Below are positions 1 to 12,368 of a DNA stretch of 64,000 nucleotides, in pieces; positions within the stretch are counted from its first letter, which is position 1, and every line of letters begins with the position of its first letter. Under the pieces are notes generated by a model. The model was not told where the DNA came from. It worked only from the letters and a program-made list of their open reading frames with translations, and did not search any database. The stretch is from Arbacia lixula. Taxonomy: Eukaryota > Echinodermata > Echinoidea > Arbacioida > Arbaciidae. Where the stretch lies: contig OZ022579.1 in NCBI GenBank assembly GCA_963669155.1, positions 17,039,540 to 17,103,539 of the forward strand, in the 5' to 3' direction. The position numbers were made by a program, and so were the translations under genes.

Positions 1-2263
1 CCTTTCACATCGTGTATGCCAAAATGCACAATACTATGAAAAGAAGGTTTTGAATTTTTCTGTGCAAAAATCAAGCACTTCTGGAAAACTTTTGTACTTT
101 TCAATTATGAACAAAACTGAAGTATTATAAATATCATCATATTCTATAAAGATGCACACTTCATATAACACTTTTAAAAATTCACTAAAATTATAGAAAA
201 TTATTTCTTTGAGGTAACATCTTTATCTCTCTCCATCCCTATAACTCTATTTTACATGACTCAATTTCTTTCATTCCTCGAATCCTTCCATTTGTCACAC
301 ATGTCCCTCCACCCCTTCTTCATGCCAAGTAATGTATCTCTTTCTTTTCCTAAAATATCTACTCTCTAAAACCTCCTCTCCTCTGTCATCTTCCCTTTCT
401 CCATATCAGAATAACTTGTTTTAGAACACAGTCACAAGTCACAACTATCTCTCCTCCCAACAGGCATGCACTATCGACCCTCTGTCCCGGTATATGTGTC
501 AACACCTGCATCCATGCACAAAGCAATGAAATCAAGACTAAAAACAGAGCAACTGACGTCAATGTAACGGATGACCTCGTCCCCGTAACAAGATTCGACA
601 CCCTCGCCATATTACGCACCTTCGTAATCACAAGCAATCAGCATCACATTTGGCAATGCTGTTTATGAATCTTCCAAAATAGACATTTCTTTCTGTAGCA
701 CCTTGTGATACACTCAATGTCTTGATGATTTGTTGTAGTCAGTGAGTTGTACACATGTACTTCCTTTCATTCTTTGACCATGCATGTTTGGTTGTCATAA
801 GGTGTGACCTGCTTAGCAATCCCTTCATAACATATCCTCATTTCTTTTTGTTTTGGATATTTCACAAATGTGCATTTGCCACGACTTGTCTTGAATACGA
901 CTTTTTCCTGTCTTTGACTCTACAGCAGTCATTTTTAGGAGCTCTCCCTTTGTGGAAAAAACCTGGCATGTATTGCAACTGACAATTCATTGTTAGTGTC
1001 TTGGCAGCAGCTAGAATATTCAGAGCTCATTTGCCAGTTTTTAGTTACTATTGACATGGGGTTACAATAATTGTAACACATCAAATGCACCATGCCCTAC
1101 AACATATTGAAGTCAACAACAAATACAGCAATGCTGTAACACTCAAAAGGAAAGTCCACCCAGAAGGTTAGTTGGTTTTGATAAAAGCAAAAACATCACA
1201 GAAGCAAATCAGTGAAGGTTTGACAAATATCCGTCAAAGGAAAACAGATTGATGAACTTTCATATTCTTTATCTTGCGACGTCACATGAACTATTTTTTT
1301 TTTAAGTCATGATGTTTGTTTTAAGCAAATGAAAATCAATTTATGAAAAAGTCAATACATGAAATGGTATTTTTCAAACATAATTCCATGGAAATTATTA
1401 ATTATCTTTTTTTTTTAAATTAAAGTGATTTAAATTGTCCAACCCTGATTATCTGAGCTCAATATTCAATATTGTATACATCACATAGCTACATGTAGTA
1501 TTATGACAACAATACAGTAGAAATGGTATACTATATTAGGATGCTTGTTAAAAACACAACCAAAACCAGATCTGAGGTGAAGGAATGTGTTCATTACACT
1601 CTTGCTGCTTTTATTTAACAATGTATTGTGCTGCTTGTGGTATTCCATAATCCTTTCTCTAAACCCTCTGACTGAAAACTTGAGTTCTTCTTGTTGATAT
1701 TGACAAAAAAATATTTTTTTTCATTGCAACTGATGCCCCATGATCATAGCACAATTATGGCTCACAGTTTATCTTAGCTTAGCTTCCAGGCTGTTTCAAT
1801 CCGAACTACAATATTCAATTAACGGGTCTGGCTGCATTAGACTAATCATTCTCAATTCCTTCTCCGCCTCACCCCAAAAGAGGACAGAGGGATGAGGGAG
1901 GAGAGTGAAAGGGTGACTTGTCTTGTGAATACTAGACTCTTTATCTTTAAGTTTGAATTAGCCTTGTCCAAAAACCTGTAAGCCAGACTACATCTAAATT
2001 ATTCACATCATGACACAGGCTGATGTCAGTGTGAATATGATATGCTCCTCTGCATGTTTATTTTTAAGTGGTCTAAATGCATACTACGGGGGCTATTTTT
2101 ACCAATTACATTTGAAGTACCCCCCATCCAGGCCATTTTGTTTGTGTGCGGGGGAGGCAAAATCACCCCCAGTCCCTATATCCCTATGTATATTCTCATC
2201 TGTTACATGTACAAACTTTTTACACTAAAATGGTAATTCCACGGATTTGGCAAAGGCCATTAC
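1..2263. other. AT-rich non-coding stretch
   Basis: I see no coding signal, RNA gene or delimited repeat. A perfect CRE-type octamer TGACGTCA lies at 554-561, which could be chance. Around 1143-1290 the text (AAAGTCCACCC, then a gentle poly-T context) has the look of an interspersed repeat end, but I could not find a matching terminus. The short ORFs here have no recognisable composition or motif. Confidence 0.5.
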
Positions 2264-2795
2264 CATAGTTCTTCAGTGTAATTCTTTCATCGCTACATTC
2301 TCAACGTTCTCAACATTCTACATGTCTACAGTGTGAAAATACATTTAAGGCATGGGCATTCAGTAATTTGATTTATAGGATGGGGCAATGCTATCTATAC
2401 TACTGGGTGACGGCTAAAATTATCTTCTCAAAATTAAGATTACCCTAGAAAGCCCTTTCACCTTTTCAAATCTTTTCACTGGTAAATTTTTAACACTTCT
2501 TCAGTATGAAAATATACTTAAGACAAAAGGCTACTAGGAAATTACAAGATAGAGCAATGCTCTCCTTACTTCTGGGTGTATGCTAAAAATACCTTCTACA
2601 AAAAATACCCTAGAAAGCCCTTTCACTGTTTCAATTCTTTTCACTGGTACATTCTTAACACATATACAATGTGAAAATATACTTTAAGCAAAAGGCATTC
2701 TGCAAACCACGTGATACAACAATGCTATCCTTACTAATGGGTGTATGCTAAAAATATCTCCTCAAAATTGAAATTACCCTAGAAAGCCCTTTCAT
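2264..2795. repeat. Degenerate tandem repeat, period about 165-169 bp, about 3 units
   Basis: The phrase CCCTAGAAAGCCCTTTCA recurs at 2443, 2608 and 2777, giving periods of 165 and 169 bp. Each unit also carries 'gtgaaaatatac', 'aaaggc' and 'caatgctatc..tact' in the same order. A more diverged unit precedes these from about 2264. Units differ by many substitutions, so the array is old. No coding potential is apparent. Confidence 0.8.
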
Positions 2796-3021
2796 TACAA
2801 TCTTGGGAAAGTACTCGTCAATAATTTGCCATGGTTATGACAAAGCCATCAGGCAGAGAAAGTATGAAAGTGTAAATTCTCTGCTTCCTTGCTAACAGAG
2901 GATGCCCAAGATTAGCAGTGCATAATCTGACATCCTTATCTACGTACAGCATCTCAGAGCCAGTGCGTTAGTTTGGCAGTAGTGGTATGTCCAAGGGACT
3001 GGGTCATTATTGGTGACGTGT

Positions 3022-3147
3022 ACCAAAAATGAACAACTCGTCAGCGTTTTTATGAATCAATGAATCTGTGTGTTTTTGCGCTATACGGATTCAAAGCTCC
3101 GTAAAAACGCTGACGAATTGTGCATAATCCTTGCCCGTTTTTGGGAG
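3022..3147. repeat. Short nested palindrome (CGTCAGCGTTTTTA arms)
   Basis: The inner arms CGTCAGCGTTTTTA and TAAAAACGCTGACG face each other across about 50 bases. Outer arms CCAAAAATGAACAA and TTGCCCGTTTTTGG pair less well. The motif cGTTTTTa/g also recurs inside. This looks like a very small inverted-repeat element; no clear target duplication is visible. Confidence 0.6.
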
Positions 3148-3785
3148 GCGATATTCATGTTATAACAAAACTTGTAGGGAGATTCATTTCAAAGGCTTGC
3201 ACAATGGTGTTGTTATTCAGATAATGAACCTGAATGTTATATGTGATGTTCATGTAATGTTGGCAGATTTAACAATCAAATTACAGTAAATCTTTAAGGG
3301 AAAACTGAAACTGATTGTTGAAGACTAAAGGTTATATCAACTTTTAACTCCAACACAAAAAGACTACAGTATAAAGGGTTTAGGAATTGTATCACAGACA
3401 TCACACTTTTTGTTGATCCATCCCATGGATTTGCATATCAATCTCCGAAAATTTGTTTTAAACTTTCATTTTACTGATCACTTCTCGTATAAGAGACATG
3501 TTTCTCCATTCCAAGCCGTATAAAGAAACGGGAATACAATCTTGAAATTTGTCCTGCAGTCCTAGCCACCATGAGTGGCACATTGTAACGTGAAACTCTG
3601 CAAATTATTCATGGAAATCTCTTGGAAGGCACTTTTCAAATTTCAATAGACAACTGTTCATTACGAAAACTAAACATTTTAGAAGGTTTTATTGTGCACT
3701 ACTGTGATCTCCATCTTCCTTAGAAATTGTATGAGTAAAGTATCAAACTGGAAAGATGAAAAAACAACTTACTGTGAACAATACT

Positions 3786-4186
3786 AATTCTCCCTATCGC
3801 ATATAGCTCTCCGAACCTGAACGTGTGTGGCGCTCTAATTTTTTTACCTTTAATTCTTGGGATGTGAACTTCCGGTCCGGTCCACGAACATTCGGCAATC
3901 CCGTACTGAGGGACCAGGGTATCCAACTAATTTTATGAATATTAACCCTAAACCTAACCCTGACCTTAACACTAACCCCAAACCTTATTCTAAACCTAAC
4001 CCTGACCCTAACCACAACCATACACAAAATTTTCACTGCTTAATTCATAAAAAAAAAGTGATTTCTTGGTCACTTTCTGCCGACAACCAGTTCTTACCGG
4101 AAGTATACGTCCCAAGAGCAATCGATCAGATATCGGTATCGTAAGGTGATATCGCTTGATATCGGCTATATGCGATAGGGAGAATT
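3786..4186. mobile_element. Inverted-repeat element with 22-bp perfect TIRs
   Basis: Perfect 22-bp terminal inverted repeats (beginning AATTCTCCCTATCGCATATA) occupy 3786-3807 and 4165-4186. Near the right end GATATCG-type words recur four times, echoing the terminal motif. The middle contains a telomere-like tract. No ORF in it is credible. The element ends exactly where the next inverted-repeat element begins, sharing AATT at 4183-4186. The superfamily is not recognised. Confidence 0.75.
3942..4019. repeat. Degenerate telomere-like (CCCTAA) tract
   Basis: About 78 bases of imperfect CCCTAA/CCTAAC/CCCTGA hexamers (for example ACCTAACCCTGACCCTAACC) lie in the middle of the 401-bp inverted-repeat element. 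The units are too diverged for a recent telomere insertion. It is best described as an interstitial telomere-like minisatellite carried in, or grown within, the element. The 80-aa and 95-aa ORFs across it are shadows of the repeat. Confidence 0.75.
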
Positions 4187-4525
4187 GGCTAGTGATAATC
4201 GTTTGTCTCACAATGTATGGTAAACAGCATGACGTTTCGGGCTTCGCTGCAACACTTCGTCAGGTGTGATACAAAATTGTAGTAAGTAGGGGTATAAATA
4301 CCCTATGGTCAGTGTAGCGCACTAACCGAAACCTGCTCATAAATGGTTGAATACTATGGGCCGGCGTATTCGGGTACTTAACTAACAATAGATCACTGAT
4401 GCGGCTCGCATCGTCCGACGGTTGTGTTGCAGCGGCGTTATGTTGCAGCGGCGCATGAAACATCGTGATCTTTTTCGATTCTGTTTACCATACATTGCAA
4501 GACAAATGATTATCACTAGCCAATT
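4183..4525. mobile_element. Foldback element with 45-bp TIRs extending to about 85 bp
   Basis: AATTGGCTAGTGATAATC begins the left end at 4183, and its inverted copy ends at 4525. Over the outer 45 bp I count three mismatches. After a gap of roughly 12 bases the homology continues through a 'TGTTGCAGCG' word on both arms. The interior holds GGTATAAATACC at about 4290-4301. On the minus strand the left arm reads CTGACGA..CGAAAC, superficially like hammerhead core sequence. No ORF is credible. Confidence 0.75.
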
Positions 4526-5116
4526 ATCCGCAATGAGTAACATATTTAGCATTAACAATACTAATAGTTAAATTGATACTAAGTACTACATATGAACAGA
4601 GATTCCTTTGGTACAACAATCTTAGTAAAAGAAATAACACTAATAAGAAAAAAATAAATAAACAATCATGTAATTGAGAGATGACATTCATATTTGTAAA
4701 ATACTACAAGACATTGAAGTCACTGTTTTGTATACAAAAATAAAATGGAATGCTATGTATGTACGATACTGCTCTACAGGAATACATCCCTCTTGCTGCA
4801 GTGAAGTACACTGTACTACAGCACATGAAGGAAAGAATGTAGAAAACCTTCAACCAAAGTTTTCCACATCTAAACTGACATCAAAAGTACTTAAACAATC
4901 ACAGAAAACAAACTACTAAGATAGTTACCAGGTGATATCCAGAGATGGTAAAACAGACCAGACGATTTAAATCCAGAGAAAGAAATCAAAGTTTGGTAAG
5001 TTTCTTCAGTTAGCGATGAATGCAAAAAGATTTGTTGCGTGAAAAGATGAGTCAATCGCTAGTAGATGTATACGCGTATAATGTACATGTAGTTAGTGCA
5101 CGAGGGGGGAACTTAC
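4526..5116. other. AT-rich non-coding stretch
   Basis: There is no supported feature. An 81-codon ORF on the plus strand (4674-4919) has no recognisable motif. The region becomes GC-richer at its right edge, where the promoter-like patch begins. Confidence 0.4.
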
Positions 5117-5230
5117 TGAGGAAGGGGGTAAGCGTACAGTGCATGTGGTTAAAACTAGGCAAGTTGCTGTACAGCATAGAAAAGTTTGAGCAGGGGTAAA
5201 GCTGAGATTTGAGGTTCGTTTGGCCGCCAT
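5117..5230 (-). CDS. Candidate first exon of an unidentified minus-strand gene
   Basis: On the minus strand an ATG at 5230 (sequence AATGGCGGCC, overlapping a YY1-type motif) opens 38 codons (starting MAAKRTSNLSF). They end at 5117, directly before a consensus donor GTAAGT (plus-strand ACTTAC, 5111-5116), so the exon would end in phase 0. The frame is also open upstream to an ATG at 5320, so the start is uncertain. The middle of the peptide is hydrophobic (TFLCCTATCLVLTTC). I do not recognise the protein. It could equally be a non-coding 5' exon or chance. The downstream exons, at lower coordinates, are not identifiable by eye. Confidence 0.25.
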
Positions 5231-5294
5231 TGCGCGACTTCCTCTGCGAATTATGGGGGCTTCCTGAGAGTCTAGCTCAGCCAGCCAATCAGAG
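5228..5294 (-). promoter_or_regulatory. Promoter-like cluster: CCAAT box, ETS sites, YY1 motif
   Basis: Read on the minus strand, an inverted CCAAT box (CTCTGATTGGCTGG) is followed by CAGGAAGC, then AGAGGAAGTCGCGC (ETS-like) and AATGGCGGCC (YY1-like) within about 65 bp. This is a layout typical of TATA-less housekeeping promoters. The patch is GC-rich against AT-rich surroundings and has no inverted-repeat arms of its own, which argues against it being a MITE. A consensus splice donor lies about 110 bp downstream. Function is inferred. Confidence 0.35.
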
Positions 5295-5956
5295 GGCTGC
5301 GCTGTGGCAGCGAGCGACAAAGACGACTAAAGACTGCGATGAGTAATCGGGAAAGGGGGAAGAGATGACCTGTAGAGAGCTATGTGAGTACAAGCGAGGA
5401 AAGGGGGACAGTTCAAGGGAGGGGGTTCTTATTTACCTAACAACATTAATCCTCTGTTGTCAACATACAAACAAATTATGTCCACCAACCAACAAAATTA
5501 ACTTTCAAGGAAGTTGATTAAGTTCCATAACATTACATCCTTTCACACAGACTTACCCCTTTGAAGACAAAACACAGCTTTGTTTTTCATATTGTAGCTA
5601 CTATAGTAACACCTATATACAATAAGTGAGATCCCTCAAAGGAGAGAAAATAGTGGCCTTTGAGTTAATCAAAGTTTGGAGAAGGTGCAAGGGTGAATTA
5701 CTTAAAACAGGTGTCCCAGTATGTTAATATCCCTGGACTTACATCTACCCACCTACCATTGCAAGAATTCAGAATGTTTATTGAGTAACAGCTTCTAAGT
5801 ATATTTTTTCCATTCTAGTTCATTACTTGCTAGCAAAAAAAGTACTTTTTTTCTTCAATAAACAGAAGTGGAAAGCCCACATAAAAGGAGAATCATTCTT
5901 AAAACATCAGCACAGTTGAGATATTTTCCTCATGCGTACACCAAATGATTACAATG

Positions 5957-6290
5957 ATTAAACCTCAGCTTAAAAGAATTACACCCACTAAGGATAAACC
6001 AGGATACTATTTAAATCTCTCAGTACCAAGCCAGGAAAAAGCTCATGGAAAAAGCCCATTGGTGTTCCAAAGATTAAACCTCAGCTTTTAAGAATTTCAC
6101 CAGCTTGGGCTAAACCAGGATACACAAATAACTTAACCCTATCATCAGAGAAGTCAGAAAAATGCCCATTGACAAAGTGTTTGCACATTGGAGTACTGGG
6201 AGCATTTACCCTCTTAATACCAACTCAGGAAAAGCCCATTGACTTATTATACAGTTCATGCACCTATGGTACTGGGAGGGTTTCACAACA
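5957..6290. repeat. Degenerate tandem repeat, about 120-bp units
   Basis: The phrases 'attaaacctcagctt..aagaatt.cac', 'taaaccaggatac' and 'gaaaa.gcccattg' recur in order two to three times with many changes. The order and spacing indicate an old tandem duplication. Nothing in it codes for protein. Confidence 0.6.
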
Positions 6291-6312
6291 CACATCTTTA
6301 ACCCTTTAAGCA

Positions 6313-6557
6313 TACACTACAGCTCAAAGGAATTGGCAAAGGGAAAAGGAAAGGGAAGAAAGGGAAGGAGCCGCAGTTTTACACCTCGGTTTTAAACCGC
6401 GGTATATTTTGTCCAGTTCAGCATGAAACACGATGCTTTAGCCTAAAAAGCATGTTTCATGCTGAGCTGGACAAAATATTCTGTGGTTTAAAACTGCGGC
6501 TCTTTCCCTTTCTTCCCTTTCCCTTGCCCTATGCCAATTCCTTTGAGCTGGGGTGTA
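6313..6557. mobile_element. Family F palindromic MITE, copy 1 (TA-flanked)
   Basis: The left end TACACTACAGCTCAAAGG faces a right end CCTTTGAGCTGgggTGTA. The two arms pair along nearly their whole length: a purine-rich AAAGGGAAGAAAGGGAAGGAGC segment, a TTTAAACCGCGG segment and a GTCCAGTTCAGCATG segment, closing in a short loop near 6430-6445. TA at both ends suggests a Tc1/mariner-type target duplication. It would fold into one long hairpin and has no ORF. Other copies are at 17112, 36349 and 39966. Confidence 0.85.
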
Positions 6558-6732
6558 GGAACTACACAGCTTCTGTGTTAAACATATATGACGTTTTGTG
6601 GATTTAGTAAGTTAAGAAGTTAGGTCAGGGTCATGGAATGCAGTCTGTATTCTGAAGATCCTGCAGTAACACCCCAGTCAGGAAGAGTGATGTGACTCAT
6701 TCTAATGTCGCAATGTTTCTTCTCCAGAGCTT

Positions 6733-6830
6733 TTAAAGACAGGGTGGCCCATTTGTAAATGTTATGAAACTCGGCAGGAATCAGCAGTATACTCTAACTA
6801 GAAAGTGTATGAATCTCACATTTGCAGCTT
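6733..6830 (+). mobile_element. Family A (TTAA) element, left-end fragment
   Basis: TTAA at 6733 is followed by AGACAGGGTGGCCCATTTG and then 'ttatgaaactcggcaggaatcagcag', matching the left end of the fuller copy at 8104. Homology fades after about 6830 and no right end follows. It is a truncated copy. Confidence 0.65.
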
Positions 6831-7296
6831 TACATTTTCATGCCAAATGTAATGAGAGAGTTGAGCCTCTCTGAGCCAAATAAACTACTGCTCAATTGGA
6901 TATGTGGGAATCAAGGGAACAAGAGTTCACATACCATCCATCAAGCGAGCAGGGTTCTGACTAGAATCAATTTTGCGAGAGGTTTTCATAATTTCTTGGC
7001 AAAGAAAGCACCATTTTGTATTGTACTGTGTGATATGTGCACAAACGAACACATGACACTGAGAAAATTTGGACATGTTTCGATTTGCCAAAACGATTTC
7101 TCCCAGTTGATCATACCGCAAACAATCAACTCTGATGAGAGCCCAGCATGTAATTACACTAGTATACAAAGAGAACAATCTACAAACTGAACTGCCGGTC
7201 ATGATATTGAATGATTTAGCACAAAAATGTGATATATAATAAAGCGAATACAGTCAAGCAGCAAGTGCTCATATAAAGATGCACTCATGCAATGTG

Positions 7297-7350
7297 CAGT
7301 TGAGGCCAGAAGTTTACATACACCCAGAAAATTCAAAGAAAAGTTGACAC
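7297..7350 (+). mobile_element. Tc1/mariner-like terminal inverted repeat, single end
   Basis: CAGTTGAGGCCAGAAGTTTA and the following CATACACCC strongly resemble the terminal repeats of Tc1-like transposons of the Sleeping Beauty type (established knowledge of that family). No inverted partner is visible within the next few kilobases and no transposase ORF is present, so this is a solitary end or a deletion remnant. Confidence 0.6.
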
Positions 7351-8100
7351 TTACCAAAAATCATAAATAAACTGTATATTATAAAGCATTTGTGCTGTCA
7401 TGACGGATTTGATATCAAACAGATGAGTATGTCATGCCCCTTCATCACATTGCTTTGTCATCAGGAGCTGAGAATATTTAGGTGTCATTTTCCCGAAAAA
7501 ATCTTCATATTTTAGACAAATTAAAAATAAAAAGTTGACAAAAACATTTCATATTTGTGCTAGCTTCTTCTCAACACAAACATGTAATAAAACAATAAAT
7601 TAATATGGACAATAATCAATATGAACAACACTTCCAAGTCTGAAATTCTGAAACATGTGGCAAGGCAATGGCACATAGAATGAACAACTGCATACTTAAC
7701 TACAGTCACACTGTAAACATGAATACTGCCCTCTACAGTGTCTGGTATGTATAGTGGTGGCTGGATCCAGCACTTTCTCCAACCCACAAATATCCATCCG
7801 TCCATCGGGTGTTTGACATACAAGTCACATAACCTCACTGACAAGGAAAAGATTGAGTTCAATTTAAGATCCTCTCTTAATTCCACTTTTATAATCTCTT
7901 CATTGTTTCACGGAATGATTGATATTCCAATTAGACTTTCCAGAGTTTACTTTACTCATGTGGCCACCATCTCATTATGTGGTAAGATGCTGCTAGCCAT
8001 GAAACCCTTATATAGCAGCAGGTGCACTCCATAAACGATACAGATTTGACAGCCTTTAAACCCTTCATGGTGTTACTAAAGTTGTTGATCTCCGCACACT
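7351..8100. other. AT-rich stretch, possible Tc1-like remnant
   Basis: 'aaaagttgaca' recurs at about 7340 and 7530, perhaps inside the remnant that began at 7297. A 108-codon minus-strand ORF (7560-7886) overlaps a 98-codon plus-strand ORF; neither shows a known motif. I see no supported gene. Confidence 0.35.
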
Positions 8101-8103
8101 CAC

Positions 8104-8458
8104 AGATATAGTAGCCCATTTGCAAAAGTTATGAAACCCAGCAGCAATCAGCAGTATACCCTAACGATAATGTGTATGAAATCTCACAGTAGAGCTTCAC
8201 CAACCTTTTCAGGAAAAGTGAAAAACTATCCTTGTTTGAAACAGCCTGATCACAGGAAAAGATCGTTTACTGTATTGCAATGCTGAGTGTATAGGCAGTG
8301 ATGTGCTATTTCATACTGCAGTCATAGAGATCGCTATGATGCCACTTTTATTTCCAGTTATACTATTGGGTGGGAAGTTCTTATACAGTATTTTCTTCCA
8401 TTTTTTGTTTGTACAATATCAATTTTTTTGACACTCAAAAGGGCTACCCTATCTTTAA
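8104..8458 (+). mobile_element. Family A (TTAA) non-autonomous element, nearly complete
   Basis: The left end AGATATAGTAGCCCATTTGC and the right end CAAAAGGGCTACCCTATCT match in inverted orientation. The right end is followed by TTAA (8455-8458), while the left TTAA is decayed. The interior contains the marker phrases 'tcagcagtataccctaa', 'aggaaaagtgaaaaactatcc' and 'gggaagttcttatacag' found in other copies. No transposase is encoded. The TTAA target and short end repeats suggest a Kolobok- or piggyBac-like mode of insertion, which is inference. Confidence 0.75.
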
Positions 8459-8879
8459 ACAGATTCTGAGCACAAGAGGAATTTCTTGGATAATATCAAA
8501 TCATGTGAATAACAAGAGCAAACAAAGTTTTTGCATTTGTGCAGCTCTGAACAAACAGACTGAAATAATCAGCTACAATAAGGCAGTGTCACAGACGGTC
8601 ATCTTAAAACAGCTAACATAAAGAATATAATTCATGGCTAATTTTCGAAAATTTATTTCATGTGTATTTATGTCTGTAAAATATTACCTTGAATCTCTGT
8701 ATATCAACAATCATAAAACATATACATATGTATTTGTGGTGTGTTTATACCTTGTTGTATGTTGCTAAGGAAATGTTAGAGTGAGCTACAAATAGACAGA
8801 CACATGGCCAAAGGGTAGAAGAAGCTCATATGTTAGAAACGTTACTCTAAATATTCTAAATATATCTTGCTGTGCTCGT

Positions 8880-9230
8880 GCAGGAAAAGGGAGAGAGAGG
8901 GAGGGAGAAAAGAAGGGGGTGAGACAGATAGCAATAAAGTGAATGAAAGAGAAAGAGTGGAGAAAGAGAAAGAGGAAGAAAGTGGGAGAAAGAAGGGGGT
9001 GGAGAAGGGCAGAATCCGATTAGGAAGGGCAGAATCCGATTAGGAAAGATAGAAGAACATGGGGGTGGATAAGTGCAAGAAAGAGCCAAAAAGCCAGAAT
9101 GAGATACTAGCAGAGGAATGAAGAAAGGAGGGGGAATCAGAGAGATGGAATGAGAAAGAAAATAAAAGAAAGAGTAAATGGGGTTGAAAGACAGAAAGAC
9201 TTCCAGAGAGCTATGTGAGGAAGGCAGAAA
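8880..9230. repeat. Purine-rich tract with a 21-bp tandem duplication
   Basis: The plus strand is largely A and G (gagagggagggagaaaag and similar). At about 9005-9044 a 21-bp unit beginning AGGGCAGAATCCGATT occurs twice in direct succession. The 127-aa minus-strand ORF here is rich in S, F, P and L only because it translates this polypyrimidine strand. Confidence 0.7.
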
Positions 9231-9343
9231 ATAGAACATCCATTAGGCATAAGAGTAAGGGATGGGGACGGAATGTTCTGACAGATGGAGTGGAGGGAGG
9301 TAAAGGCTGAGACAGAGACCAAGACAGCAAAATAAATCACATG

Positions 9344-9345
<2 letters not shown>

Positions 9346-9400
<55 letters not shown>

Positions 9401-9402
9401 CA

Positions 9403-9438
<36 letters not shown>

Positions 9439-9515
9439 TCTTTCTCTGTCTGCCTGTCTGTCTGTCTGTCTCTGTCTGTCTCTGTCTCTGTCTGTCTGTC
9501 TGTCTCTCTCTCTCT
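9346..9515. repeat. (CT)n / (CTGT)n microsatellite
   Basis: An uninterrupted (TC)n run to about 9398 passes into CTTT-interrupted (CT)n, then (CTGT)n to about 9503 and a final (TC)n. ORFs on both strands (SLSLSL; RERERE; DRQTDRQ) are shadows of this repeat. Confidence 0.95.
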
Positions 9516-10680
9516 ATTGCACATAGCAGCCATGTTCTTCTCATTACACCTCAAGACCCCCATAGACACAGTCTCAATGGAAATTTCAGATCAATGCTCA
9601 CACGGCATCAGCTGTAGCCTAGGATCAAGGCTATGGAGTGTGTTATCTATTCTATTAATTCCACATCTCCATCAAAATATTAGCATGATTCGTTCAACCT
9701 GACGAATTGGTTAAAAAACGAATCGGATGCATCAATTGAATCAATTACAATGTAAAGTAAATGAGCAGGAAGTTCGCAGGGTATAGATATGACATGCAAA
9801 ATGGTAATGTGAGGGGCCTTATTAAAGGCCAGACCTTGTAAAGATGGACACATTGTGCACAATGTATCAAAAAGGGACATTCAGGGCTAAGAGCTCCAGG
9901 CTGAATAGATGTAAAAAGAAGTAACAAGAATGCCAGTGTAAGAGCCTATAGCATAGTACGGGGTTAAGGATAGTACGGGGCTAAGACAACCTAATGTAAA
10001 ATGGGTGTATATATATGAGGAAAGCTGAAGTGTGTGTGAGCCTTAATGTTCTAATTGTGCTGTGAATGTGTCAGGGAAAAAAAACAGACTTCGCAGACTT
10101 GAACCTAGGCTAAACATCAACAACAACCACACACTCTCTCTTTCCAGCTGAGAAAATGCGACCAATTTGTACAACATACTCTTTTCTCGGGGGTGCTTGC
10201 GGCAAGGGTCAAGAACCGATTGGGGGAGCGTTGTAGGGAACGGCATGGAGCCTTCTTGATTTCTTTTCCATTCGGCACACGCTCCTGCACGCTTCCTGAC
10301 AGGAGAGGAATGTTATTTGGTAGCTAGCGCTTCCTGGTTACCAGTCAGTCCAAGGACTCAGCAGACAAGGGTAAACACAAATGTTTGGATTTCTTTCTTT
10401 TGAATGTTCTGCTTCTGCCAAGTTTCTTGTGAAATTCTTTTGACCGTCTTCACAATGAAAACATAACAATAATTATATACAACACTTTGAATAAAAGATT
10501 TATATCAATGTGCGTTACAATTTTGATAGAAGTAACAATTGATATCTTAATCATTTGAGAATGCACTTTACTTATGCAAGACACTCCTGAAACCTGAAAA
10601 AAAACCAGATCAGAGCACAATTTGAGCAAAATTAGACAAGAAATACAAGAAGTTACAGCTATTTGAATTTTGAACATTCC
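9516..10680. other. Non-coding stretch with a short GC-richer pocket
   Basis: I find no gene. A 17-bp unit TAGTACGGGGTTAAGGA is tandemly duplicated at about 9953-9985. A GC-richer pocket at about 10190-10340 has no inverted ends and no recognisable promoter layout. Confidence 0.4.
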
Positions 10681-10780
10681 TTAAAAAATATGGGAAGCCC
10701 ATTTGCAAAAGTCATCAAACTCGGTAAGAATCAGCAGTTTACCCTTGTGATAACATGTATTCCCTTTTACTGCAATCATC
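10681..10780 (+). mobile_element. Family A (TTAA) element, left-end fragment
   Basis: TTAA at 10681 precedes AAATATGGGAAGCCCATTTG, followed by 'tcatcaaactcggtaagaatcagcag'. This is the same order as in the copies at 6733 and 8104. The right part is absent. Confidence 0.6.
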
Positions 10781-11285
10781 AAGGATCAAGACTGTACACA
10801 TCAAGAAAATAACTCTTGAAATGCAATAATCATAGTAGTATTTTATATCAATCTGATATCTAGTCATACATCTTCACATCAAAAAATGGTATCACTTTAA
10901 CTTGTTTTTGTCTGTCTCATATACCTGTAAACATACGTGTACAAACGTCATTCACTTAACCCAGAAATCCAGGCAAAGCTGATTATAGAGATTAACATCT
11001 CGTATAAGGGGTGGTAGCAGGACGGTTGGACAATGAAAATATATATTTTACGAGCTGAATTTTGTATCTGAAAGTGAAGCTATTCAGACCGCAATATCAA
11101 CGGAGAAAATCACCACCATGAATTCCAATACAATCATGAGAACATTATTCATTATCTGTGAGTAAACCCAAAATATTCCGCATGCAGTCTGGAATCTCAT
11201 CTCTCAAATTTGTTGTAACATGTGATATCACCCAGCTGCAACTCTTTATGCATGCAGGATACAGACAGAGTTAATCTGCATTTTC

Positions 11286-12368
<1,083 letters not shown>

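Noticed and set aside
3942..4019. True telomere or chromosome end
   Set aside because: The repeats are degenerate, short and enclosed in an inverted-repeat element with ordinary sequence on both sides.
6822..7190. 122-aa plus-strand ORF
   Set aside because: It has no recognisable motif or start context, and an ORF of this length is expected by chance in 64 kb of such DNA. It overlaps another ORF on the minus strand.
9137..9569. RERERE/DRQTDRQ ORFs that resemble RS/RE-type splicing proteins
   Set aside because: They are direct translations of (GA)n and (CTGT)n microsatellites in several frames.
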